From: Palleronia sediminis
GTDB lineage: Bacteria; Pseudomonadota; Alphaproteobacteria; Rhodobacterales; Rhodobacteraceae
DNA length: 64,000 nucleotides
Direction: 5' to 3'
Assembly: GCF_004358695.1 (NCBI RefSeq)
Contig: NZ_SNAA01000001.1
Coordinates: 1 to 64,000, forward strand
The notes under the pieces were generated by a model. The model had not been told where the DNA came from and did no database searches. It worked only from the letters and a program-made list of their open reading frames with translations. Below are positions 1-8,173 of the stretch, in pieces. The translations under genes and the position numbers were made by a program. Numbering within the stretch: the stretch's first letter is position 1; each line of letters begins with the position of its first letter.

Positions 1-53
1 AAAGGGGAAAGCTTGGCCATCTGCTCGTCGCTCAGCCAGTAGAGGTCGTCCAT
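1..53 (-). CDS. IS5-family transposase, N-terminal fragment cut by the window edge
   Basis: On the minus strand an ATG at 53 opens a frame reading MDDLYWLSDEQMAKLSP before the window ends. This matches the usual opening of IS5-family DDE transposases (a D-L-(Y/F)-W-L-(S/T)-D-E-Q run followed by a Leu-Pro segment). Only 17 complete codons are visible, so neither the catalytic residues nor the far end of the element can be judged. The element's terminal inverted repeat should lie between 54 and about 116, but with only one end present it cannot be defined. Its position directly beyond the phage early genes suggests the insertion cut or displaced the next phage operon segment. Confidence 0.7.
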   Translation of the reverse strand, partial: MDDLYWLSDEQMAKLSP

Positions 54-116
54 GTCACCGCTCCGTTTTTCGGGCCGTGAATCACGCCGAACAGCAACAA
101 TCAATGCATCCTGACC

Positions 117-554
117 CTAGGAAAGGCGTCGTTCGCTCACAACTGCGATGACATGTTCCATCGATCTCTTCCCCGAAACGACCTTGCCGTTCAAGCGCCA
201 GACGATGACCGCGATCCCGTACTGCCAGCGCCGGTTCGCGGTGGCGCGGCTGATGCCGAGTTCCCAGCAGATCGGCTTCCACGGCTTCCGGTTCGCCCGA
301 AGCCAGAGCAGGCGCGCATCGGCGGGATCGAGCCAGCGCAGCCAGAGCAGAGCATCCTCGGCCTGCGTGATGTCACGCGGCCCGGGCTTGGGCCGGCGCA
401 TCAGAGGCTCCTGGCCGACCTGGTCGGCGAAGCTATGGAAATACTCGGGCCAGGCGTTGAAGTAGCCCTGCGGCTTCACCTCGGGCAACGAGCGGAACAC
501 GTCGGCGGCGCTCTCGAGCCGGTCCTCGACCATGGTGGGCGTCCACTCAGCCAT
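117..554 (-). CDS. phage-type DUF6362 family protein
   Basis: A 145-residue protein whose C-terminal half has a helix-turn-helix look: a PADARLLWLRA segment, then WELGISRATANRRW at about residues 103-116. This resembles the DUF6362 family found in alphaproteobacterial prophages. The ATG at 554 (protein MAEWTPTMVEDRL) is preferred over the longer frame to 599 because it gives a short 8-bp overlap with the upstream gene, as elsewhere in this operon. It is the last of three coupled minus-strand genes before the IS5 fragment. A regulatory or terminase-adjacent DNA-binding role is inference only. Confidence 0.65.
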   Translation of the reverse strand: MAEWTPTMVEDRLESAADVFRSLPEVKPQGYFNAWPEYFHSFADQVGQEPLMRRPKPGPRDITQAEDALLWLRWLDPADARLLWLRANRKPWKPICWELGISRATANRRWQYGIAVIVWRLNGKVVSGKRSMEHVIAVVSERRLS

Positions 555-747
555 TCGCGGCCTCCCGGTCGTTCGCCCGAGGCCCATACAGCTTCTCACC
601 GAGCTGACGGACCAGCTCGCGCTCTGGCCAAGTCAGGCGCTGGTCGTCGACGGAGACGGCGAGCACGCCTTCGTCATGCCAGCCATCGCGTTTCACCTGG
701 TCGGGATCCCGGCGCGAGCCGCCGTAGCCTTTCGGATACCACCTCAT
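547..747 (-). CDS. small conserved phage protein of unknown function (66 aa)
   Basis: A 66-residue frame starting at the ATG at 747 (MRWYPKGYGGSRRDPDQVKRD). It overlaps the stop of the RuvC-like gene by an ATGA junction and overlaps the DUF6362 gene by 8 bp, which supports real translation. It is charged, with many Arg and Asp residues, and has no signal peptide, membrane segment or Cys cluster. No family is recognised. Position suggests a phage DNA-metabolism accessory protein. Confidence 0.55.
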   Translation of the reverse strand: MRWYPKGYGGSRRDPDQVKRDGWHDEGVLAVSVDDQRLTWPERELVRQLGEKLYGPRANDREAANG

Positions 748-1265
748 CCCAGGCCCCCGTTCGTCTCGAGCGCCCAATGGAGGATCGCGATGGCGTCGGC
801 CTCGTTGTCGTCGGCGGGCGAGAACCCTCGTGCTCGCGCCGCGGCGATCATCGCCTCCTTTGGCGCGTTGCCCTTGCCGGTCGCGTGGCGTTTGATCGTA
901 CCGACCGGAACGCCCTCGTAGGGAACGCCGCGCAGTTCGGCCCATGATGTCAGCGTGGCCATCAGCCCGCCGTATATGTGGGCCGCGTCGGTGCCGGCGT
1001 GGCGGCGGACCTCTTCGAACCAAATCGCGGCGATGGGCCCCGATAGCCGGTCGAGTTCGGTCAGCCAATTGGTGAAACGCAGGTATCGCATGCCGCCACC
1101 GTCGAAGCGGCCGGGGCGGAAGCTGACTGTGCCACTGGTGGTCAATCCGTCATGGCTGCGGAGCGCCCAGCCGGTCGTGGTGCCGAGATCGAGGGCGAGG
1201 ATGCAGGACCGGATGATCGCGTCCGGCTCGGGGCGGACGTCCTGCGTGGGGATCGGTGTGTTCAT
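744..1265 (-). CDS. RuvC-like (RNase H fold) crossover junction nuclease
   Basis: A 173-residue protein with the layout of small phage RuvC-type resolvases. ILALDLGTTTGWAL at about residues 22-35 gives the first acidic residue on beta-strand 1. WFEEVRRH near 86 gives the conserved Glu. The C-terminal DNEADAIAILHWALE near 152-166 supplies the last acidic pair. Such enzymes resolve Holliday junctions or branched replication intermediates before packaging. It is first in a three-gene minus-strand run (ATGA overlap with the 66-aa gene) and is separated from the primase gene by the 1.3-3.5 kb cassette, which probably inserted here. Nuclease assignment is by motif; substrate is inferred from the family. 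Confidence 0.75.
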   Translation of the reverse strand: MNTPIPTQDVRPEPDAIIRSCILALDLGTTTGWALRSHDGLTTSGTVSFRPGRFDGGGMRYLRFTNWLTELDRLSGPIAAIWFEEVRRHAGTDAAHIYGGLMATLTSWAELRGVPYEGVPVGTIKRHATGKGNAPKEAMIAAARARGFSPADDNEADAIAILHWALETNGGLG

Positions 1266-1394
1266 CGTGAAGGCTCACAAGTTGTGGGCCTTCGGCTTCG
1301 GTCACCGCAAGATGTAGCATCCGGCGGTCCTCGGCCAAAGCGAAAACTACCAGGGACAACGCGACCGGCGAAGATCGACGCGCTGCCCGCCCCG

Positions 1395-1692
1395 GTCCCA
1401 ACCTCCGAACGCGTGGTCCCAACCTTCGAGGGGTTTGGAACAGCCCTTTATCGTTTCACTCCAATGGCTTGAATGGATGTGGGTCCCAACCTCGGTGTCC
1501 CCAACGGGGGTCCTTCTCATTTCGTATAGAAGAACATGTTCCCGACCTTTTCCGTTCTCCCACATGAATGTGTAGCAAGAGGTTGGGGCCACGGGGTGAG
1601 GTTGGGGACACCATTGTTTTTGAATGGCTTTTCGTGTCCCCAACCCCCTCGGGAGGTTGGGACAGGGTTGGGACCACCGGGGAGGTTGGGAC
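1395..1692. repeat. ten-copy GGTTGGGAC / GTCCCAACC repeat array in both orientations
   Basis: Exact GTCCCAACC lies at 1395-1403, 1416-1424 and 1483-1491. Exact reverse-orientation GGTTGGGAC lies at 1655-1663, 1666-1674 and 1684-1692. One-base-longer forms (an extra G or C) lie near 1497-1506, 1581-1590, 1600-1609 and 1636-1645. Left copies mostly face one way and right copies the other, giving dyad symmetry around 1540. The first two copies are 21 bp apart, two helical turns. This looks like an operator cluster or iteron set for a cassette-encoded DNA-binding protein; a structured RNA is the alternative. Confidence 0.7.
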
Positions 1693-1711
1693 GGCGCGCG
1701 TAAGGTGCATC

Positions 1712-1767
1712 TTGACCGTGCCCGTTTTTTTTAACCTACAAGTAGGGCGAAAAAACGGGCATGAGGA
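1712..1767 (+). promoter_or_regulatory. promoter with 12-bp perfect inverted repeat upstream of the 206-aa gene
   Basis: TTGACC at 1712-1717 is a good -35 box. TGCCCGTTTTTT at 1719-1730 and its exact reverse complement AAAAAACGGGCA at 1750-1761 flank a 19-nt spacer where the -10 should lie. The right arm ends 13 bp before the start codon. A bound repressor would block RNA polymerase, and in RNA the arms could form a stem next to the GAGGA ribosome-binding site. The XRE protein encoded 0.6 kb downstream is the obvious candidate ligand. Confidence 0.6.
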
Positions 1768-1774
1768 ATCGAGC

Positions 1775-2395
1775 ATGACTGGATGGATTGAGACTAGGCT
1801 ACTGGATGAGCCTTGGGATGTGGATCGCCGCATCACCGAGCTGGGATTGACCAAGGACGGCCTGGTCAACGCGGTGCAGGCTGCGCGCACTGCGAGCGGC
1901 AACGCGACAGCGCTGCATCCCTCAAACGCGGCAGGCACCTTTGGGTATCATGAAGGCGTCGCGGCTCTGCGCCAGGAGTTCATTGGCGAAGAGTGGGTCA
2001 TCGATCGCAAGGACGGGGTCGAGACCATCCGCAACGACCGAAAAGGTCTGAAGATTGGCTTCTGCAACGTGGACCGTGCTTGCGGTGAAAAGGCGCCGAA
2101 GCCGCGATCAGACAAGGGTGCGGCTTCGGAACGCGCCTGCGGTCCGATGCTGTTTGACCCCGAAGAACTTCGCTATTTCGTACGCGATGACGCTGTCGGC
2201 CTGGCGTTCTATTATCTCATGGTAGATGAGACTGGGCGGGCAGAGCTTACCCGGCCGAAGATTTCCGGGAAGACATTTGAAGGTGCCGTCGAGCGCATCT
2301 TCCTGCTTTCCGAGGGCGACGAGGACGAAACGTTCCTGAATCTCGACGACGACGGAACCGCGGAAGACTTCGAGCCCAAGATCGTGCGCAAGTAG
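1775..2395 (+). CDS. 206-aa protein of unknown function paired with XRE-ImmA
   Basis: The ATG at 1775 is chosen because it follows a GAGGA site and the regulatory inverted repeat. The open frame runs back to about 1568 through the repeat array, which is unlikely to be coding. The protein starts MTGWIETRLLDEPWD, has a central VDRACGEKAPKPRSDKGA stretch, and ends very acidic (SEGDEDETF, LDDDGTAEDFEPK at about 180-202). No membrane segment or known catalytic motif is visible. It lies 7 bp before the XRE-ImmA gene, so the two form an operon. Such pairs often act as toxin-antitoxin or stress switches, with the metallopeptidase cutting a partner; that role is inference. Confidence 0.7.
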   Translation: MTGWIETRLLDEPWDVDRRITELGLTKDGLVNAVQAARTASGNATALHPSNAAGTFGYHEGVAALRQEFIGEEWVIDRKDGVETIRNDRKGLKIGFCNVDRACGEKAPKPRSDKGAASERACGPMLFDPEELRYFVRDDAVGLAFYYLMVDETGRAELTRPKISGKTFEGAVERIFLLSEGDEDETFLNLDDDGTAEDFEPKIVRK

Positions 2396-2402
2396 GCGTC
2401 AC

Positions 2403-3473
2403 ATGTTCGAAGAAACACGATTGAAATTGGCCCGTGCACGGCGCGGGCTGACGGCGAAGGCACTTGCCGAACAAGCAGGCGTGAGTGTCGATACGATCAA
2501 ACGCCTCGAGAAGGGTCGCAACGAGCCGGAACCCGATACCGTCGGGAAGCTGGCAGGAGCACTTCGTTATCCGGAAGAATTTTTCTTCGGCTCAAAGGTC
2601 GATTCAGTGGATCCCGGTGCTGTCAGCTTCCGATCGTTCTCGAAGATGACGGCGAGAGAACGCGACGCCTCTCTTGGCGCCGGGTCGGTGGGATTGATGC
2701 TGAGCGAGTGGGTCGATGAACGATTCGGGTTGCCTGAGCCTGAGCTCATCGATCTCTCCTACGAGAGCGACCCCGAGGTTGCATCTGCCCATGTGCGGCA
2801 GCACTGGTCGCTCGGGCAGCAGCCCATCACGGACTTATTGGCGCTCCTGGAGGCAAAGGGCGTCCGGCTGTTTTCGCTCACCGAAAATACCGCGTCGGTC
2901 AACGCGTTTTCATTCTGGCGTGGCGGCAAGCCCTACATGTTTCTGAACAACTTCAAGACCGCCGAAAGCAGCCGATTTGATGCGGCCCACGAATTGGCCC
3001 ACTTGGTGATGCACATGCACGGCGACCCGAAGAAGGGGAGAAACGTGGAGCGCGAAGCAAACGCCTTCGCTTCGGCGTTCCTGATGCCTGCGGAAGACGT
3101 GATCGCCCGCATTCCCAGGCGTATCACGACTGATGTCGTCATTCGTGCAAAGGCACGCTGGCGCGTCTCAGCAATGGCGATGGCCTACCGTCTGCACCAG
3201 CTGAGGCGGCTGTCTGAGTGGCAATACAAGTCGATCTGCATCGATCTGACCAAGCGCGGTTACCGCACCGGCGAGCCCAACGGCATAAGCCGCGAAAAGT
3301 CCAAGGTCTGGCGGCAGGTGCTTACGATGCTCTGGCAGGAGCGCGTGACGAAGGCGGATATCGCGAGAGAACTCGGCCTGCCGCTCGACGAGGTGGAAGG
3401 GCTCATCTGGAGTTTGACGGCAGATGAAGTTGCGGCTGAGAGGCAGGCAAAGGGCTCGCTGCGCGCGGTGTAA
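2403..3473 (+). CDS. XRE-family regulator with ImmA/IrrE (M78) metallopeptidase domain
   Basis: A 356-residue two-domain protein. Residues 5-60 are a Cro/C1 helix-turn-helix (LTAKALAEQAGVSVDTIKRLE). Residues about 130-240 are an ImmA/IrrE-type zinc peptidase with HELAH at 196-200 and a downstream Glu in REAN near 218. The C-terminal 100 residues add a second helix-turn-helix-like segment (KADIARELGLPLDEVEGL). Known relatives cleave repressors in integrative elements (ImmA) or respond to damage (IrrE). It is the second gene of a two-gene operon and may bind the upstream inverted repeat or the GGTTGGGAC array. It is followed by convergent phage genes with a 34-bp gap. Confidence 0.85.
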   Translation: MFEETRLKLARARRGLTAKALAEQAGVSVDTIKRLEKGRNEPEPDTVGKLAGALRYPEEFFFGSKVDSVDPGAVSFRSFSKMTARERDASLGAGSVGLMLSEWVDERFGLPEPELIDLSYESDPEVASAHVRQHWSLGQQPITDLLALLEAKGVRLFSLTENTASVNAFSFWRGGKPYMFLNNFKTAESSRFDAAHELAHLVMHMHGDPKKGRNVEREANAFASAFLMPAEDVIARIPRRITTDVVIRAKARWRVSAMAMAYRLHQLRRLSEWQYKSICIDLTKRGYRTGEPNGISREKSKVWRQVLTMLWQERVTKADIARELGLPLDEVEGLIWSLTADEVAAERQAKGSLRAV

Positions 3474-3507
3474 CCGGGGCCTCTAGGAAGCGACGCGGCG
3501 GGCGAAA

Positions 3508-6099
3508 CTATGTGAGGGCCCTCCGATACCGCCACTCCCGGGGCGCCTCACGCCCGCCCTCGTCGCGCCGCCGGTACCGCTCCCAGCCGTTCGCCTTGAG
3601 GTAGGCCGAGACGCGCATCTGATCGCCGCGGGTCCAGCGGGCCGGTTCGAGCGCGATCGCCTCCTCGAGGATCTCGCCCACCGACACGTCCCTCAGCGGC
3701 TCCGGCCGCGGCACACTCTCGGTGCGGGAATTACCGTAGTCGGGGAAGCCATCGGAGACGGAGCGGAGCTCGTGGGTCAGCCAGTGCTCGATCAGGTCGT
3801 CCCAGGCGTCGGACTGATAGCGGCGGTCCTGCTCCTCGCGGGCTTCGGCCAGCAGCGCCGGATCGTCGATCCACCAGATCGCGCCGGCGCGGAAGCGGTG
3901 AACGGCCTCGGCCCAGAGCTGGTCGCGGTCGCGGGCGAGCGCAGCGATGTCTATGGTCCCGCAGCGGAGGGGCCAGAAGCGGCGGTTGCCGGTCTCGTCG
4001 CGCAGATAGGTGTCGGGGTTCACGGTGCCGGCGAAGACGCACTGGCGCGGCACCTCGACGGTGTAGCGGCCATAGGGCGGGCGGAAGCGGTCGGTTGTGC
4101 GCGTCAGGAATGCCTTGATGCGCGAGACCTCGGCGCGGCCGATGGCATCGAGTTCGGCGATCTCGACGATCCAGACACCCTGCATGTGCAGTGCGGCGTC
4201 CTTCGAACCGAGCTCCGGCAGTTCGTCGGTGAACCATTCCTCGCCGGCCAGCACCTTGATCGCGGTGGACTTGCGCGCGCCCTGCGGTCCCTCGAGGATC
4301 AGCATGTGGTCGGCCTTCACGCCGGGCCGGTAGATGCGGGCGACGGCCGAGATCAGCCAGAGCGCGCCGATGGTGTGATGGAACGCCGTGGGTTCCGCGC
4401 CGAGATAGGCACTGGTCCAGGTCTCGATCCGGGGCGTGCCGTCCCATGTCAGGGTGTCGAGCCAGTCGCGGACGGGATGAATGCGCAACTCGCGGGCGAC
4501 GGCGCCGACGGCGCGGCTCACGACCACCGGCGCCACGTTGATGCCGCGGAGTTGCAGCCACTCGGCGGTGCGAATGTCGTCGGCGTCCTCCCAGGGGCGC
4601 GGGAGCGACGTGACGACACTGTCCCACGGCAGCGGCTGACGCACGACGATCTCCTGCGCGAACTCGTCGAAGGCGAGCACGCCTGCGAAGGCGGTATCAG
4701 AGGTCAGCGCGACGATGACGTTGGCCTCGTTGCGCTCGGGCGCGCCGGCCAGATCGAGCCGGAGTCGCCTGAACCAGGCGGGCTTCGGGATCGGCGCGTT
4801 TGGATCACCGGTGGCGTTCACGCGGCGGCGGAGCTCGGCCAGCTGCTGGGTGAGAACGGACATGCCGATCCCGGTCGCGGACTTGATCCGCGCGATGACC
4901 TGCCGCTCAGGCAGAGGATCGAGCTTTGCCAGCGCGATGCGCCCGAGCAGTGTGGACAGGGCTTCGAACTCGGGCGGATTGGTCAGCGCCTCGGCAGCGG
5001 CGACCAGCGTCGCGGGATCGTCGGCGGAGGCGACGATGGGCGTGGCCGTCTCTGTGTCGATAGGATCCCCGGTCTGCGGGTCGGCTGTGGTGTCAGCCGG
5101 TCGCGCGTAATCCTCGGCGCGGGCGCCGCGTTGGAGATCGTCGTTGAAGTCGTCGCCATGGAGCGGCGCGACGATCTCGTTCGGGATGTCGGCCCGGTGC
5201 AGTCGGTCCGAGAGCGTCGCGGCCGCCTGGCGGCCAGCATCTTCGGCATCGGCGTAGATGGTGACGCGGCGGGTGCCCTCGGGCCACTGGAACCGCGCCA
5301 GACCGTCGGCCGACAGCGCCGCCCAGACCGACGTGCCAAAGAGCGCGTGCGCGGCGAGCGCGGTCTCGATCCCCTCGGCGATACCGATGTGGCCGTCCGC
5401 GGGCACCGGGAACAGCCGGACCACGGCATCCTTCACGCTGCCGAGCATCTTCTTTCCCGGAGGCGCCTTCGCGCTGCCGTCGTCGAGCAGGAAGGTGCGG
5501 TGGATGCCCTGTGCGCGCTCCCCGTCCGGCGACCGCAGGATCGCGATCAGGCCGGGCCAGCCACGGCAGCCGTCGAAGTCCGGAAGATCGGGATGGAACA
5601 GCAGGTCGGGCGAGCCGGGATCCGAGACCCCGCGGGCGCGCAGAAAGGTCTCGCCAGGCGTACCCGCGATCGGCACGGCCCCGTCGACCAGCCGCGCGAT
5701 CTCGGCCGAGTGGTCGGGACGTGCGCGCATGGGCGACGCCGGCGTTGTCCGCGGCGCAGGGCGATCCATCCCCGCGAGCCGCGCGGCCTCGTCGAAGAGC
5801 GCGCTGTCACAGAGGCCGGTCGCCTGCGCGATCAGGTCGATCGGACCGGCCCGCTCGCCGGTGGCGTAGTCGAAGCCCCACCCGGCATAGGGCCCGTCGA
5901 GATGGATGGTGCAGGAGCCCTCCTTGCGCGGCGGGCGCCCGGAGAGGTCCGCGCAGCGCAAGGAACGACGGTCGCGCGCGAGCCGGGCCTCGGGGAAGAG
6001 CCCCGGCAGCCAGTCCGCGGCCGTGCAGGCGAGCCGCTCCTTCACGACCGCCAGATCGTGCCGGGTCTTCGGGACCGCGATGTCGTTGAGGTCGATCAT
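3508..6099 (-). CDS. phage toprim primase / VirE (VapE)-family replicative ATPase
   Basis: An 863-residue replication protein. The ATG at 6099 (MIDLNDIAVPKTRHDL) is used instead of the longer frame to 6222, because it follows the helicase stop by 8 bp and shares a start motif with two other genes here. Residues about 235-320 are a toprim domain (GIAEGIETALAAHALFG and YADAEDAG). Residues about 520-760 are a VirE/VapE superfamily-3-like ATPase: Walker A EGPQGARKST near 603-612, VWIVEIAELD as Walker B, and GTVNPDTYLRDETGNRRFW as sensor. It should prime and unwind phage DNA at the origin. Last gene of the leftward early operon on this side of the inserted cassette. Confidence 0.9.
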   Translation of the reverse strand: MIDLNDIAVPKTRHDLAVVKERLACTAADWLPGLFPEARLARDRRSLRCADLSGRPPRKEGSCTIHLDGPYAGWGFDYATGERAGPIDLIAQATGLCDSALFDEAARLAGMDRPAPRTTPASPMRARPDHSAEIARLVDGAVPIAGTPGETFLRARGVSDPGSPDLLFHPDLPDFDGCRGWPGLIAILRSPDGERAQGIHRTFLLDDGSAKAPPGKKMLGSVKDAVVRLFPVPADGHIGIAEGIETALAAHALFGTSVWAALSADGLARFQWPEGTRRVTIYADAEDAGRQAAATLSDRLHRADIPNEIVAPLHGDDFNDDLQRGARAEDYARPADTTADPQTGDPIDTETATPIVASADDPATLVAAAEALTNPPEFEALSTLLGRIALAKLDPLPERQVIARIKSATGIGMSVLTQQLAELRRRVNATGDPNAPIPKPAWFRRLRLDLAGAPERNEANVIVALTSDTAFAGVLAFDEFAQEIVVRQPLPWDSVVTSLPRPWEDADDIRTAEWLQLRGINVAPVVVSRAVGAVARELRIHPVRDWLDTLTWDGTPRIETWTSAYLGAEPTAFHHTIGALWLISAVARIYRPGVKADHMLILEGPQGARKSTAIKVLAGEEWFTDELPELGSKDAALHMQGVWIVEIAELDAIGRAEVSRIKAFLTRTTDRFRPPYGRYTVEVPRQCVFAGTVNPDTYLRDETGNRRFWPLRCGTIDIAALARDRDQLWAEAVHRFRAGAIWWIDDPALLAEAREEQDRRYQSDAWDDLIEHWLTHELRSVSDGFPDYGNSRTESVPRPEPLRDVSVGEILEEAIALEPARWTRGDQMRVSAYLKANGWERYRRRDEGGREAPREWRYRRALT

Positions 6100-6107
6100 C
6101 GCACCCC

Positions 6108-7427
6108 TCAAGCCAAGAGGACGAGACCGCGCTCGGCCCGGGTGATCGCGGTATAGAGCCAGCGGCGCCGGTCGATCTCGGAGCGACCCAGCCCGTCGTC
6201 CCAGACGATCACGTTCTCCCACTGCGAGCCCTGCGCCTTGTGCGCGGTGATCGCCCAGCCGAAGGTCGCCTCGGTCAGCAGACGCTTCTCCTTGTAGTCG
6301 CGGTCATGGCGCTTGTCGTCGTAGACGACGTGGTCCTCGAAATGCCCCTTGTAGATGCGCAGCCGGCCCGGGCGCCCGTCCTCATAGGGCTCGCCGATGT
6401 GGCGCCCGTCCTCGTCATGGACGACGGCGGAGAAGTAGAGGCTGCCCTCGTCGACGATGTCCTCGAGCGTCACGAACATGCCGTTGATCAGTCCCAGATC
6501 GTTCTGATTCTTGAGGCAGATGATCTTCTCAGCCGGTCCGGTGGGTAGCCAGGTCCTGCCGAGGCCGGCCGCCGCGCGCATGGCGTTGTTGATCTGCAGC
6601 CGCGTGGCGTTCAGCCCGCAGATCAGCTGGCCGCCGCGCAACGCCTGTTCCGGCGTGATGTCGCCCTTGCGAAGCTTGGCGACATGATCGTCGTAGATGC
6701 CGAAGCCGATGGGCCGACCCTCGCGCGCCATGGTGGCGAGGCGGATGATCGCGCTCTCGGCCGCCTGGCGGTGGATCTCGGTCAGCATCACGTCCGGCTC
6801 GTCGCGAGTGAAGGCGCCTTCGCCCCGGATCGGCGGCAGCTGGCCGGGATCGCCGAGGACGAGGATCGGCTTGCCGAAGCTCATCAGGTCGCGCGCCATC
6901 TCCTCGCCGACCATCGACACCTCGTCGAGCACGATCAGCCGGGCGTCGGCCGCGTCGCTCTGCGGGTTCAGGGCGAAGCGCGGGTGCTTCATCGCCGAGA
7001 GCCCCTGGCGCATCGCCTCGATCGCGGCATCGGCCGCGGTGCGCGCGAACCCGGTGAGGCGAAGCGCGTCGCGTTCGGCCACCGCGATCTTTCGGGCGGC
7101 CTCCTCGATCTCCTCCTCGGTCGCCTCGATCACCGAGTAGATCAGGCTGTGAATGGTGCGCGCGGGCGTGCCCTTGCGGGTCAGCACCAGCGCGGCCTTG
7201 CCGGTGAAGGTGGCGGTGACCACGCCGGGCACGCATCGGCCGTCCCGCGCGCTGCGGTGGGGCGAGAGGCCGAGCTCGTCGAGCGCGAACTTCAGGACGG
7301 TGCTCTTGCCCGACCCGGCATAGCCGAACAGGCGGAACACCTGCTGCTGCTCGGTTCGGGTCTCGAACCACTCCTTGATCTCGCGGAGCGCGGCGGCCTG
7401 GGTGGCAGATGGGGTGAACTCGGTCAT
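6108..7427 (-). CDS. RecD/Dda-like superfamily 1 DNA helicase
   Basis: A 439-residue helicase. The start is the ATG at 7427 (MTEFTPSATQAAAL), which overlaps the stop of the upstream gene by ATGA. Walker A is GYAGSGKST at about residues 35-43. Walker B is LIVLDEVSM, followed by a GDPGQLPPI motif III. The C-terminus carries a UvrD_C_2 signature, GWAITAHKAQGSQWENVIVWDD, and a final YTAITRAERGL motif VI. Phage enzymes of this type act in recombination-dependent replication with an SSB-like protein and a nuclease, both encoded upstream in the same operon. Confidence 0.9.
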   Translation of the reverse strand: MTEFTPSATQAAALREIKEWFETRTEQQQVFRLFGYAGSGKSTVLKFALDELGLSPHRSARDGRCVPGVVTATFTGKAALVLTRKGTPARTIHSLIYSVIEATEEEIEEAARKIAVAERDALRLTGFARTAADAAIEAMRQGLSAMKHPRFALNPQSDAADARLIVLDEVSMVGEEMARDLMSFGKPILVLGDPGQLPPIRGEGAFTRDEPDVMLTEIHRQAAESAIIRLATMAREGRPIGFGIYDDHVAKLRKGDITPEQALRGGQLICGLNATRLQINNAMRAAAGLGRTWLPTGPAEKIICLKNQNDLGLINGMFVTLEDIVDEGSLYFSAVVHDEDGRHIGEPYEDGRPGRLRIYKGHFEDHVVYDDKRHDRDYKEKRLLTEATFGWAITAHKAQGSQWENVIVWDDGLGRSEIDRRRWLYTAITRAERGLVLLA

Positions 7428-8173
7428 GAATGGCGTGCCTCCACTGCGTAATCCTTGACGATCCCGCCGCGGGTCGGATCGCCGACCTCGCACGGACGGA
7501 CAAAGACCCGGCGCCCGTCGGCCAGCTGCCGCCAGTGCCCGCGGCGGATGTGCCAGCGCGGGCTGGCGTGACTGCCGCCCTGCGGCGGCGTCGCCGCGCG
7601 CAGGCGCGCTGGATCGATGGCGACCTGGCGCCAGACCCATCCGCGCACGCCCTCACGGGACAGGCGAGACCGTTTCGCAAGCGACACCTTGCGGTCGCGG
7701 ATTTCCGGGGACGCGCCGAGGATGGTCAGCGCGCGCCAGACGATGCCGGCGGCGACTTCGCCGTGACCGCGGACCGTCTCGTCGTGTCGCTCTGCCGGGT
7801 TGCCCTCGATCTCCGCCTTGCCGTCCGGATGCATCCAGATCCGCACCAGGCAATCCGTCCAGCCGCGCGGCGCCCGCTTGCGCATGAGGAACGTGGCCTC
7901 GACGATGTCACCGTCGGCGCGAGCGCAGACGATCAGGCCCAAGGGAGACGCGCGCTGCTCGCGCACCTCGAAGATCACGGACGGATGCGGCAGCCGAAGC
8001 GGGCCGGTCAGCACCCGGGTCATCGCGCGGTCGACACTGTCGCCATCGAAGGAGGCCTGATCGTCGAAGAAATAGATCGGCGCGAACTCCGCCGCTCGGA
8101 GTAGGTCGGAGCACCAGAATCGGTCGCGATGGGCGCGCACGATCCGCTTGAGCTCATAGGCGTCGGGGATCAT
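7424..8173 (-). CDS. conserved phage protein of unknown function (249 aa)
   Basis: The ATG at 8173 (MIPDAYELKRIVRAHRDRF) overlaps the nuclease stop by ATGA, and the gene's own stop overlaps the helicase start. This double coupling is strong evidence of translation. The protein is soluble and Arg/Trp-rich in its second half, with no catalytic motif I can name. It sits between a PD-(D/E)XK nuclease and a helicase, so a role in phage recombination or DNA protection is likely. Recurrent Trp residues in the last 90 residues hint at nucleic-acid binding, but this is weak. Confidence 0.65.
   Translation of the reverse strand: MIPDAYELKRIVRAHRDRFWCSDLLRAAEFAPIYFFDDQASFDGDSVDRAMTRVLTGPLRLPHPSVIFEVREQRASPLGLIVCARADGDIVEATFLMRKRAPRGWTDCLVRIWMHPDGKAEIEGNPAERHDETVRGHGEVAAGIVWRALTILGASPEIRDRKVSLAKRSRLSREGVRGWVWRQVAIDPARLRAATPPQGGSHASPRWHIRRGHWRQLADGRRVFVRPCEVGDPTRGGIVKDYAVEARHS

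Larger units (their letters stand above)
1266..1774. other. 509-bp non-coding region: divergent promoter zone of a cassette
   Basis: No ORF here has both a plausible start and family-like sequence. The stretch holds ten GGTTGGGAC-type repeats (1395-1692), then a promoter-like TTGACC at 1712-1717 inside a long inverted repeat (1719-1761), then a GAGGA ribosome-binding site at 1763-1767 before the ATG at 1775. It separates minus-strand phage genes from the plus-strand 206-aa/XRE-ImmA pair, so it probably carries promoters in both directions. Confidence 0.6.

Noticed and set aside
1347..1643. 98-codon minus-strand frame through the GGTTGGGAC array
   Set aside because: Its codons come from the repeats themselves and it lacks a start signal; the region is better explained as regulatory.
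3772..6156. 794-codon plus-strand open frame opposite the primase
   Set aside because: High-GC DNA gives long antisense frames. It has no recognisable domain, lies wholly opposite a clear toprim/VirE gene, and uses unusual Gly/Arg/Val-rich sequence.
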